Shown here in pieces: positions 48,052 to 57,113 of a stretch of 64,000 nt of DNA; positions within the stretch are counted from its first letter, which is position 1; each line of letters begins with the position of its first letter. This stretch comes from Flavobacteriales bacterium UBA1494. GTDB taxonomy: Bacteria > Bacteroidota > Bacteroidia > Flavobacteriales_E > Vicingaceae. The notes under the pieces were generated by a model. That model searched no databases, was not told the origin of the DNA, and worked only from the letters and a program-made list of their open reading frames with translations. A program made the translations under genes and the position numbers. The stretch covers positions 62,001-126,000 of the forward strand of contig CAJJAT010000008.1 in assembly GCA_905182175.1 (NCBI GenBank), in the 5' to 3' direction.

Positions 48052-48158
48052 ATCAGTAATCTTTAAATCAATACTTTAAAAGATAATCATTTTAATTCTT
48101 TCGAAATCATTGAGAAATCTATCCTGATAAAACCTTCATATTGACGATAATTTTGTCT

Positions 48159-48166
48159 TATATTTG
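48159..48166 (+). promoter_or_regulatory. Candidate -7 element of the XRE/S24 regulator gene
   Basis: TATATTTG is an exact TAnnTTTG match, 17 bases before the ATG. TTG at 48141-48143 could be the -33 element with a short 15-base spacer. Confidence 0.55.
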
Positions 48167-48183
48167 GTAAAAATTACGTCACT

Positions 48184-48993
48184 ATGTATTTCGGAAGCAA
48201 TCTATCCTTTTTAAGAAAAAGAAAACAACTCTCACAGGCGGATTTAGCGAATGAATTGGAGATCAAGAGAAGCTCATTGAGCGGGTATGAATTAGGAAAT
48301 TCCGAACCCAATTTTGAAACTCTTTTGCGCTTTTCAAACTTTTTTAAAATGTCTATTGACAAGTTGTTGAAAGTTAATTTACAAAAAATTTCAGCTTTGT
48401 ACTTAAGCCAGTTAGAGCAAGGAATCGACATTGATCTAACTGGGGGTAAATTAAGAGTTTTGGCCACTACAGTTGACAACAACAACGAAGAAAACATTGA
48501 ACTCGTCCCAGTGAAAGCAAAAGCAGGTTACGCTACAGGTTTTGGCGACCCAGATTTCATCAAAGTACTCCCCACTTTTCAATTGCCCTTTTTAGACCGC
48601 AACAAAAAATTTAGAACCTTTCAAATCAGCGGAGACTCCATGCCGCCCGTTTCAGACAAATCTTGGGTTACAGGCGAATTTATACAAAACTGGAATACGA
48701 TAAAAGACGGCTATCCATACATTGTAGTAACGTCAAACGACGGCGTTGTTTTTAAAAATTTATACAAGCAATACGATAAAAACCAAACACTCTTGCTCTG
48801 TTCCACTAACCCAATTTACGAACCATATGAAGTTAATGTGAATGAGGTACTTGAAATTTGGAAATTCGTAAATTACATTAGCGACGAAATTCCTGAACCA
48901 AACCTTTCGAGAGATCAGTTAAGTAGCTCAATGTTAAATATGCAGAAGGAAATTAGAGAAATTAAAAACACACTGAGAGCAACCAACGACTAA
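48184..48993 (+). CDS. XRE-family HTH regulator with S24 LexA-like domain
   Basis: Residues 1-60 form a Cro/CI-type helix-turn-helix (LSQADLANELEIKRSSLSGYE). The C-terminal half is an S24 peptidase-like domain: the Ser of SGDSM is S152, the Lys of VVFKNLY is K191, and an Ala-Gly pair at residues 114-115 sits where LexA-type repressors cleave themselves. The dyad spacing (39) is close to that of LexA (37), so stress-induced self-cleavage is possible but untested. Targets are unknown; the genes on either side are a dead T9SS gene and the M6 protease. No phage genes were found nearby. Length 269. Confidence 0.88.
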   Translation: MYFGSNLSFLRKRKQLSQADLANELEIKRSSLSGYELGNSEPNFETLLRFSNFFKMSIDKLLKVNLQKISALYLSQLEQGIDIDLTGGKLRVLATTVDNNNEENIELVPVKAKAGYATGFGDPDFIKVLPTFQLPFLDRNKKFRTFQISGDSMPPVSDKSWVTGEFIQNWNTIKDGYPYIVVTSNDGVVFKNLYKQYDKNQTLLLCSTNPIYEPYEVNVNEVLEIWKFVNYISDEIPEPNLSRDQLSSSMLNMQKEIREIKNTLRATND

Positions 48994-49021
48994 GGCGCAG
49001 TAATTTCTGCCCTTGGAACTG

Positions 49022-49071
49022 GGCAAATTGCCAACCATTTGGTATATTTATGCGTCTTTGAATATTAGACG
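49022..49071 (+). promoter_or_regulatory. Leader of the M6 protease gene: palindrome, near-consensus -7 element and hairpin
   Basis: GGCAAATTGCC (49022-49032) is an odd-centred palindrome. Ten bases on is TATATTTA (49043-49050), a one-mismatch -7 element, and CGTCT/AGACG (49053-49071) makes a 5' leader hairpin. The palindrome could be an operator; nothing links it to a particular regulator. Confidence 0.4.
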
Positions 49072-49086
49072 TAAAATGCTATCGAT

Positions 49087-52000
49087 ATGAAAATTATTAC
49101 ATCCCTAACTAAGGTTTTAATTCTAGCAACTGGACTTTATTTTTCTGCAGGTAAAGCCACTGCACAAGTTCATCCGGTCTCTTCGCCGACAAGCTGCGTT
49201 GCTTCAACAGAGCAACTAACTTTATTACAACCAAACGGAACGAGCATTACCATTGTTGGTAAAGGAAATTTACATAACCATTGGACAGAAACGGTGGACG
49301 GGTATTCGGTTGTCAGAAACAAGACGGGAAATTATGAATACGCCACCAAAATAAACGGTAACCTTTCGCCGAGTGGAATATTAGTAACTAATCCAGCAAA
49401 CAGAAGTTTTGTTGAAGCAACTTATGCTTCAAGCTTGACAAAATCAACAAAACCAGATTCAAGTCCTTTGAAGGGATCTATTTTAAGTCAGGTTGCCCGC
49501 CAGATTCAAAACAAAACATTTCCAACAACGGGTAACATAAGAGTTTTAGCATTGCTAATAGATTACCCAGATTTAATTAATGTTATACCAGCTTCTGATT
49601 TCGACAGCTTACTCTACGGTGCAAATTACCTCTCAGGAGATGGTAGCTTTAAAACGTTTTACGAAACTTCTTCAGGAGGACAATTAACTGTTGATGTAGA
49701 TGTTAGGGGATGGTATAGAGCATCAAATAACTTTCAATACTACGCAGCAGATAGCGGATACGACAGAGCTGCAGATTTGGTAAGGGAAGCTGTAAACGCC
49801 GCTGAAATTGCAGGAACAGATTTCAGCTTGTATGACAACGACTCTAATGGAAGTGTAGATGGAATATTAGCGGTTCATTCAGGCCCAGGAGCAGAAATAG
49901 GATCTCAAAGCGGATTATATATTTGGTCGCACCGCTGGGTAATGAGAGCAGGTAATTTAGGGTCTGCTTTTTATGATGGAGTTTCGATTGATGATTATAT
50001 GATAAATCCTGAAACAAGAAGTGCAACAAACAATGGCATTTCCGGTATAGGAGTGTTTTGCCATGAATTTGGACATAATTTAGGACTCCCTGATTTGTAT
50101 GATACTGACAACACAAACGGAGATTCAGAAGGAATTGGAAATTGGTGTTTGATGGCAGGTGGAGCTTATTCAGGCTCTAGCAATAGACCTTCTAATTTTT
50201 CTGCTTGGTGTAAGGAAGAGTTAGGCTGGGATGTTCCTCAAATAATACCCCTAAGCCAAACAGGAACCTATACGCTCCCGCCTGCAAGTACTTCTAGAAA
50301 TGAAATTTACAAGGTATCTGTTCCTTTTCCTATAACTGACGAATATTTTTTAATAGAAAATCGACAATTAGTTGGGAAAGATTCTGACCTACCAGGTCAC
50401 GGATTAGCCATTTGGCATATCAATACCACCAAAACAAATTCATTTGGAAATAGCGTAAATGCAGATGAAACGTTAAAAGGAGTTGACTTGGAAGAGGCTG
50501 ATGGCAATGACGATTTGGACAATGAAGTAAACCGAGGAGATGGAGGAGATTTATTTCCGGGAACCTCAACCCGAACCACATTTGATGACACCACCACCCC
50601 AAGTGCACAGGACTATTTACTAGGAAACACGGGATTACAAATCAGAAATATTGTAGAAACTGTTGGAGGTTCTGTAAGTTTTGACTTTGGACGAGTACCT
50701 GGCCCTCCTTGCGCTGCAACAACATCTTTTACTACAAATACTGGCTCTTTTGATGATGGCAGCGGAACAGGTTTAGATTATGTAAACAACCAAACTTGTA
50801 CTTGGCTAATTACTCCTGCAACAGGAACAGTTACGTTAAGCTTCTCAGCTTTTGACATTGAACCGACCAATGATACAGTTACCGTTTACGATGGGGGAAG
50901 TGCTACCGCTGTATCACTAGGAACGTATAGTGGTAATGCAATTCCTGCTAGTTTAACTTCTACATCAAATGCGATGTTTATTCAATTTAAATCCAATGCA
51001 ACCATTAGCGGTCCTGGGTTTGATGCCTCATTTATAACTAACATTCCTCCTGCGGCCTGCTCAGGTTTAACCAACTTAACAGCAGCAAACGGGAATTTTA
51101 CAGATGGAAGCGGAACTGCTAATTATACCAACAATCAAAATTGCTCTTGGTTAATACAACCAGCAGGTGCTGCGAGTATTACGTTTGGATTAAACAGCTT
51201 AGCTACAGAAATTGGAAACGATAGAATTACTGTTTACGATGGAACTAGTGCGGCTTCTCCGATCTTAGGTAGTTTTTCTGGAACGAATAACTTAAACACA
51301 TTCACCTCTAGCACGGGGAGCATCTTTGTTACTTTCATAACAAATGCAACAATTACAGACCAAGGGTTTGATGCATTTTACACCAGTACAATGTCAACTG
51401 CAGGGTGTTCAGGAGCCACTACTTTAACTGCTACATCAGGCTCTTTTTCAGATGGGAGCATGACCAATAACTACAACAACAATCAATTTTGCTCCTGGTT
51501 AATTCAACCACCAAGTGGAACGGTTACTTTATCTTTTAGCGCTTTTTCGACAGAAACTAATTTCGATAGAGTACTCGTTTTTGACGGTTTAGATAATACT
51601 GCTATGCAAATTGGAAATTTTAGTGGTACTTCCATCCCAGCCAACTTAACTTCCACTTCAAATGCATTGTATTTAGAATTTAGAACAAACGGAACAGTAA
51701 CTGACTTAGGTTGGGATGCTTCGTACACATCAAGCGTAACTTGCAGCGGTATTACTAATTTAACAGCAGTAAGTGGAAATATTGATGATGGAAGTGGAAC
51801 CGCTAATTATCAAGATAACTTGTCTTGCTCTTGGCTAATTGAACCTGCTAGAGCTGGATCAGTCACTGCAACATTCAATACATTAGGTATTAATAGTTCT
51901 GGAGATACCCTCTATTTTTATGATGGAATGAACAATTCAGCACCGCTGATTACTAAAATTACAGGGAACACTATTCCGCCAAGTGTTACGGCTAGCACCG

Positions 52001-55000
52001 GTAAAATGTTCGTAGAATTCATTACAAATGGATCCGTTAATGATATTGGCTGGGATTTTAACTATACATCAGTAATCCTTCCAACTTGCTCAGGGTTAAC
52101 AACGCTTACAGCAGCAACAGGAACAATTTCGGATGGCAGTGGTGCCAGTAACTATGACAATAACCTAAATTGCACATGGTTAATTCAACCAACTGGAAAT
52201 CCTGTAGTTATAAATTTCAACATGACATCTTTAGACATAGTAGGCTCGTTTTTCGGAACGGGTGATAGATTACTTGTTTATGATGGCACAGACAATACAG
52301 GAACTTTCTTAGGATTTTACTTTGGCACTAACTTGGGAAATACAATAAGTGCCTTTAGTGGTTCTATGTTTTTTGAATTTACATCAGACGCCGGTAATAC
52401 AGGCCAAGGATGGGAAGGAACTTATAACGGCTCGTCAACATATTGTCAGCCGAATACGACGTTCACTGCAAACAATGGGAATTTTTCTGATGGCTCGCCA
52501 GACAGTCAAAACTATTTAGACAACACCGACTGTGAATGGTTAATTCAACCGGCAACTCCAAATTTAGCGGTACTCCTCCAACTATCCCGATTTAACACTG
52601 AAGCATTGAATGATACACTTACTGTTTATGATGGTGCAACGACAAGTGATCCTATCCTTGCGACTATCTCAGGAAACAACCCAACAATTCCAATACTGTT
52701 ATCTTCAGGAGGAAGTATGTTGGTTACTTTCAGAACAAACGGTTCTTCCACAACAACTGGTTGGAGAGCCATTTATAACACCCAAGCAATACCTGCCTGT
52801 AATGGAACTACATCATTAACCGCAACGTCTGGAATTTTTGATGACGGGTCTAATGTAAGTGGAAATTATGCTCCTAATTTAAATTGTTCTTGGTTGGTTC
52901 AGCCTGCAGGAGCAAGTTTAGTTACCTTAAATTTCAATCGATTTAACACCCAGAATAATGCTGATTTTGTATTAGTTTATGATGGACCTAACAGCAGCTC
53001 ACCTTTGATTGGAAGGTATAGTGGAAATACTATTCCTACTGCAATTAATTCTTCAGGTAATAGCTTATTTGTAGAATTTACTTCTAACGGGGTTTTTGAA
53101 GGAACCGGTTGGGAGGCTAATTATAGTTCTACAAATGTGCAGTGCTTCAGCAACCGATCTGTTACCGGATTTAATGGGAATATAGAAGATGGAAGCGGAA
53201 CTGGAAACTATCAAGATAATTTAAGTTGTTCTTGGGTTATTGAACCTCCGTTAGCTACTTCAGTAACTGCAACATTTAATACATTCAATGTACTTTCTCC
53301 AGGAGATACGCTTTTCATATATGATGGTAACAGCTCGGCAGCGAATCAACTTGCTGCATATACAGGTACTACTTTACCCCCTGTCGTTACATCAACTGCA
53401 GGAGAAATGTTTGTTGAATTCATAACTGATGGCGCCGTAAACGGATCTGGTTGGGACTTTGATTATACTACAACTCTAAGTGTGAGTTGCGCAGGGACAA
53501 CAACTTTAACTGCGGCCTCGGCTACATTTGACGACGGTAGTGCAGTAACTGCCGATTATGATAATAATTTATCATGCGAATGGTTAATTCAACCAACTGG
53601 AAATCCATTAGCAATAAACTTCAGCCTAAACAGAATAAACTTGAGAGGTACTGGAGATAGAATTCGAGTATATGATAACGCCGGTGGAACTGGATTTCCA
53701 ATCGGCAATTACTCAAGAACTAATTTAGGAGGGATAACAACATCTAATACGGGATTAATGCTAGTGAGGTTTACGACTAATGCATCCAATACTTGGACGG
53801 GATGGGAAGGAACTTATAACAGCTCGTCAACGTATTGTCTACCGAATTCGACGTTCACTGCAAACAATGGAAATTTTACTGACGGTTCACCATTCGGTCA
53901 AAATTATTTAGACAACACCAATTGTGCATGGTTAATTCAACCAACTGCACCAAATGTGGCAGTTCGATTAAACTTTGTTGCTTTCGATACTGAAGCAACG
54001 AACGACACTGTTACAGTATACGACGGAGCGACAACAGCAGCTCCTATACTTGGAACATTTTCTGGGAATACAACACCACCTGCAATTACCTCAAGCGGAG
54101 GTGATATGCTTGTCACCTTTAAATCTAATGGCTCAACCACAGCTTCCGGATGGCTCGCGGGTTATAATACTCAACAAATACCAGCTTGCTCAGGTATAAC
54201 AACATTAAACCAGGCTACTGCAACATTTGATGATGGAAGTGCCACTTTTGCTAATTATGTAGACAATAGTAACTGCTCTTGGTTAATTGCACCACTAGGT
54301 GCATTAAATATCGACTTAACATTTAACCGATTTAATACACAGACAACAAATGATGTAGTAAATGTATACGACGGAAATAATAACTCCGCACTACTTATTG
54401 GATCTTACTCAGGTGCAACTATTCCTGCTGTAATAAATTCAACAGGAGGTTCTTTATTTTTAGAATTTATTACTGATGGATTTGGAACTTCTTCAGGATG
54501 GGAAGCTAGTTATACTTCATTCAATACAGTAACCTTGATTATTCAGCAAGACACAGCATACCTTAATGCAGGTGCAGGTAGCACTAACAGTTTGACATTA
54601 ACATCTAATGTTGCTTGGAAAAATGCTGACAATGCTGCTTGGTTAATCGCTAATCCCGTTAATGGTAGCGGAATTAGTACTATTAATTTATTAGCGGTTC
54701 AACCTAATATTGGCCCGGAGAGAAGTGCTCAACTTATAACCACTGCCACGCTGACAAATGATGCTGACACTGTGGTTGTTATTCAGCGATCCTCGGGCAG
54801 ATATATTGACGTCACGCCTGACACACTTTATTTTATAGGTACATCTGCACCTAATCAATCAGCCAACATTAACTCTAATGTTTCTTGGACTTTAACCCCG
54901 GACCAACCTTGGATTATGGCAACACCATCAACAGGAATTGGAAGTGGAATTTCCTCTGTCATGGTTCAGAACAACACACTAGGTTCAACTAGAACTAGCT

Positions 55001-57000
55001 TTGTGCTAGTTACGGGAACTCTAAATGCAGCAAATGATACAATCTGGATAATTCAAGATACTGCTGTGACGAGCAGTAATCCAACATTGTCACTTAATAA
55101 AATGAATATAACCCTCGCACAGACTGTGGCAAGTTCAGATGTTTTTACAGTTAATTCCAATACTACATGGCAAACTACCTCAGGCGCAACTTGGTTAACA
55201 GTTACTAACCCTGCAATTTTATCCGACACACAAACGGTTATTGTTGCTGCTAATAGTATGAACATTGCCCCTCTTCCGAGAGCAAGTTTTGTAGCCGTTC
55301 AGGATGCAGCGGGAACCATTTTTGATACTTTGTTCGTATTCCAAGCAGGAACTACTCCAATTCTTATTGGTGCACCGGATACAGTGTTGTTAGGAGCTAT
55401 TTCAGGTAGTTCAGGAATACTAAACATTGGCTCAACAGGAAGCTGGACAGGAATAGAGGGAAACCCCTGGTTCTCAATGTCTCAAAATTCCGGTTCTGGC
55501 ATTACAACCATCAACTTAACTACAAATTCTGCTAACACAAGTACTACCAGATTAGTATCGTACGTTGCGCTAGCAGATGTAGCTAATAATTTAACAGATT
55601 CAATAATAGTTATTCAAGATACTTTGACGGTAGGCCTAGCGGCTAGCCCAGATACAGTACGAGTTGGTGCTGCAGTTGGCAGCTCTTCAACATTTACCGT
55701 AAGTGCAAGTCAAAGTTGGATTGCAACTGCACCCGCTACTTGGATTACTGTTACACCAGCTGCCGGAAATGGAAGTGGATCAGTTTCTGTTTCAGCAGAT
55801 GCGAATCCAGGAACCACAGAGAGGTTATCTTTTATAGAAGTATCAACTACCGGGGGAGCGATCAATACGGATACAGTCTGGGTAATTCAAGAAGGTTTTG
55901 TTGCTAGCCTAGTTGTCAACCCTTCCACTATTAATCTTGGATTCTTAGCGAATAGTACCGAAACAGCAAGTATCGTAAGCAATACATCTTGGGTGATCAC
56001 TAACCCTGCAAGCTGGTTAAGTGTTTCTTCAACTTCAGGAATTAACGATCAAGTATTAACTATCTCAACCACTTCAGACAATTTAACAGGTACAACAAGA
56101 ACAGCTATATTATTGGTAGATGGAACTGGAGCGATAACGCAGACTATAACAGTAAACCAAGTTGATGGATCATCTCCTATATTTATCTCTTCCACGGACA
56201 CGGTCCTCGTTGATAATTTGCAAGGCAGTACAGGTAGTTTTTCTGTATTGTCAAATGCAAATAGCTGGACAGTCACAGAGAATACTTCATGGATGCTAAT
56301 AAACCCAACTTCGGGTTCGCAGACGCAAACAGTAACAGCCTTAGCAGCAACGCGAAATATCTACGGAACTACACGATATGCAAACATTACGGCAAACTCC
56401 AGTGGGTTCTCCAACTTTACTGTAGTCGTTGCACAAAAAGAATCTAATCCAACTTTTCAAGTTGCACCTGACTCAATTCTTATAGGGGCGGATTCATCAG
56501 ACTTCAAAGAATTCAACATTAGTTCAAATATGCCAGTGTGGAATATTTCTGAAAATGCAACATGGTTAAGAATTTCGCCTGAAAATGGCGCCTTTACTCA
56601 AAGAGTTAGAGCGACAGCCAGTTCTCAAAATAACACTGGAGTTCAACGAAGTACTATTGCAACTGTAACTGCCCCTCCGCTGGTTCCAAAAACTATAAGG
56701 ATCGTTCAAGATACCATCCGAACCATTGGAATTGAAAACAATTCATTAGAGATTGGATTAAATGTTTACCCTAATCCCACTGCCGGTTTAGTAACGATTG
56801 AGTTTGGCGTCCAAGCGAATGTTGAACTAGCAGCAGTTAGATTATTTAACCTCCTTGGTGAGCAAATTCCGATTTCAATAACCTTCAGTGCAAAAAACAA
56901 GGTGTATTTGAATTTAGCGGATCTAAATTCAGGAATCTATTTCTTCTCTGTTCAATTAAACGGGGAAACAATTAATAAAAAATTAATTCTAACAGAGTAA
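49087..57000 (+). CDS. Secreted M6-family metalloprotease with 11 CUB and 8 BACON-like domains and T9SS sorting domain
   Basis: The signal peptide (ending GKATAQ) is followed by an M6 (immune inhibitor A-like) catalytic domain. Zinc ligands H326, E327 and H330 lie in CHEFGHNLGLPDLYD, with a downstream WCLMAGG turn. From about residue 540 to 1,815 there are 11 CUB-like domains, each beginning near a cysteine followed by a DGS motif and containing a CxWLIQP block and a VYDG motif. From 1,815 to 2,545 there are eight BACON-like domains (SWxxxxxxSW). The last 90 residues form a type A T9SS sorting domain (YPNPTAG, GIYFFSVQL). It is predicted to be secreted and surface-bound, possibly binding carbohydrate or protein through the CUB/BACON arrays. 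Confidence 0.92.
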   Translation: MKIITSLTKVLILATGLYFSAGKATAQVHPVSSPTSCVASTEQLTLLQPNGTSITIVGKGNLHNHWTETVDGYSVVRNKTGNYEYATKINGNLSPSGILVTNPANRSFVEATYASSLTKSTKPDSSPLKGSILSQVARQIQNKTFPTTGNIRVLALLIDYPDLINVIPASDFDSLLYGANYLSGDGSFKTFYETSSGGQLTVDVDVRGWYRASNNFQYYAADSGYDRAADLVREAVNAAEIAGTDFSLYDNDSNGSVDGILAVHSGPGAEIGSQSGLYIWSHRWVMRAGNLGSAFYDGVSIDDYMINPETRSATNNGISGIGVFCHEFGHNLGLPDLYDTDNTNGDSEGIGNWCLMAGGAYSGSSNRPSNFSAWCKEELGWDVPQIIPLSQTGTYTLPPASTSRNEIYKVSVPFPITDEYFLIENRQLVGKDSDLPGHGLAIWHINTTKTNSFGNSVNADETLKGVDLEEADGNDDLDNEVNRGDGGDLFPGTSTRTTFDDTTTPSAQDYLLGNTGLQIRNIVETVGGSVSFDFGRVPGPPCAATTSFTTNTGSFDDGSGTGLDYVNNQTCTWLITPATGTVTLSFSAFDIEPTNDTVTVYDGGSATAVSLGTYSGNAIPASLTSTSNAMFIQFKSNATISGPGFDASFITNIPPAACSGLTNLTAANGNFTDGSGTANYTNNQNCSWLIQPAGAASITFGLNSLATEIGNDRITVYDGTSAASPILGSFSGTNNLNTFTSSTGSIFVTFITNATITDQGFDAFYTSTMSTAGCSGATTLTATSGSFSDGSMTNNYNNNQFCSWLIQPPSGTVTLSFSAFSTETNFDRVLVFDGLDNTAMQIGNFSGTSIPANLTSTSNALYLEFRTNGTVTDLGWDASYTSSVTCSGITNLTAVSGNIDDGSGTANYQDNLSCSWLIEPARAGSVTATFNTLGINSSGDTLYFYDGMNNSAPLITKITGNTIPPSVTASTGKMFVEFITNGSVNDIGWDFNYTSVILPTCSGLTTLTAATGTISDGSGASNYDNNLNCTWLIQPTGNPVVINFNMTSLDIVGSFFGTGDRLLVYDGTDNTGTFLGFYFGTNLGNTISAFSGSMFFEFTSDAGNTGQGWEGTYNGSSTYCQPNTTFTANNGNFSDGSPDSQNYLDNTDCEWLIQPATPNLAVLLQLSRFNTEALNDTLTVYDGATTSDPILATISGNNPTIPILLSSGGSMLVTFRTNGSSTTTGWRAIYNTQAIPACNGTTSLTATSGIFDDGSNVSGNYAPNLNCSWLVQPAGASLVTLNFNRFNTQNNADFVLVYDGPNSSSPLIGRYSGNTIPTAINSSGNSLFVEFTSNGVFEGTGWEANYSSTNVQCFSNRSVTGFNGNIEDGSGTGNYQDNLSCSWVIEPPLATSVTATFNTFNVLSPGDTLFIYDGNSSAANQLAAYTGTTLPPVVTSTAGEMFVEFITDGAVNGSGWDFDYTTTLSVSCAGTTTLTAASATFDDGSAVTADYDNNLSCEWLIQPTGNPLAINFSLNRINLRGTGDRIRVYDNAGGTGFPIGNYSRTNLGGITTSNTGLMLVRFTTNASNTWTGWEGTYNSSSTYCLPNSTFTANNGNFTDGSPFGQNYLDNTNCAWLIQPTAPNVAVRLNFVAFDTEATNDTVTVYDGATTAAPILGTFSGNTTPPAITSSGGDMLVTFKSNGSTTASGWLAGYNTQQIPACSGITTLNQATATFDDGSATFANYVDNSNCSWLIAPLGALNIDLTFNRFNTQTTNDVVNVYDGNNNSALLIGSYSGATIPAVINSTGGSLFLEFITDGFGTSSGWEASYTSFNTVTLIIQQDTAYLNAGAGSTNSLTLTSNVAWKNADNAAWLIANPVNGSGISTINLLAVQPNIGPERSAQLITTATLTNDADTVVVIQRSSGRYIDVTPDTLYFIGTSAPNQSANINSNVSWTLTPDQPWIMATPSTGIGSGISSVMVQNNTLGSTRTSFVLVTGTLNAANDTIWIIQDTAVTSSNPTLSLNKMNITLAQTVASSDVFTVNSNTTWQTTSGATWLTVTNPAILSDTQTVIVAANSMNIAPLPRASFVAVQDAAGTIFDTLFVFQAGTTPILIGAPDTVLLGAISGSSGILNIGSTGSWTGIEGNPWFSMSQNSGSGITTINLTTNSANTSTTRLVSYVALADVANNLTDSIIVIQDTLTVGLAASPDTVRVGAAVGSSSTFTVSASQSWIATAPATWITVTPAAGNGSGSVSVSADANPGTTERLSFIEVSTTGGAINTDTVWVIQEGFVASLVVNPSTINLGFLANSTETASIVSNTSWVITNPASWLSVSSTSGINDQVLTISTTSDNLTGTTRTAILLVDGTGAITQTITVNQVDGSSPIFISSTDTVLVDNLQGSTGSFSVLSNANSWTVTENTSWMLINPTSGSQTQTVTALAATRNIYGTTRYANITANSSGFSNFTVVVAQKESNPTFQVAPDSILIGADSSDFKEFNISSNMPVWNISENATWLRISPENGAFTQRVRATASSQNNTGVQRSTIATVTAPPLVPKTIRIVQDTIRTIGIENNSLEIGLNVYPNPTAGLVTIEFGVQANVELAAVRLFNLLGEQIPISITFSAKNKVYLNLADLNSGIYFFSVQLNGETINKKLILTE
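51742..54531 (+). repeat. Tandem duplication of a four-CUB-domain block
   Basis: CUB domains 4-7 (51742-53142, 467 codons) and 8-11 (53143-54531, 463 codons) match in order. Domains 4 and 8 share NYQDNLSCSW and GDTL, 5 and 9 share the TGNP turn, 6 and 10 share NGNF and the DGSP/QNYLDNT words, and 7 and 11 share NRFNTQ. Near 52425-52500 and 53807-53890 the DNA itself is close to identical over some 80 bases. Confidence 0.85.
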
Positions 57001-57113
57001 AATTGCCACTCAAAACTTAAAACCATTAATTTCAAGATCTAAACTTTTTTTGACCTTATTTATATTAATAATCACTGATCATCTTTATTCTCTATTGATT
57101 AACATCTACCCCT

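Noticed and set aside
48184-49086. Prophage or mobile element around the XRE/S24 regulator
   Set aside because: No integrase, transposase, terminase, structural gene or attachment repeat was found on either side.
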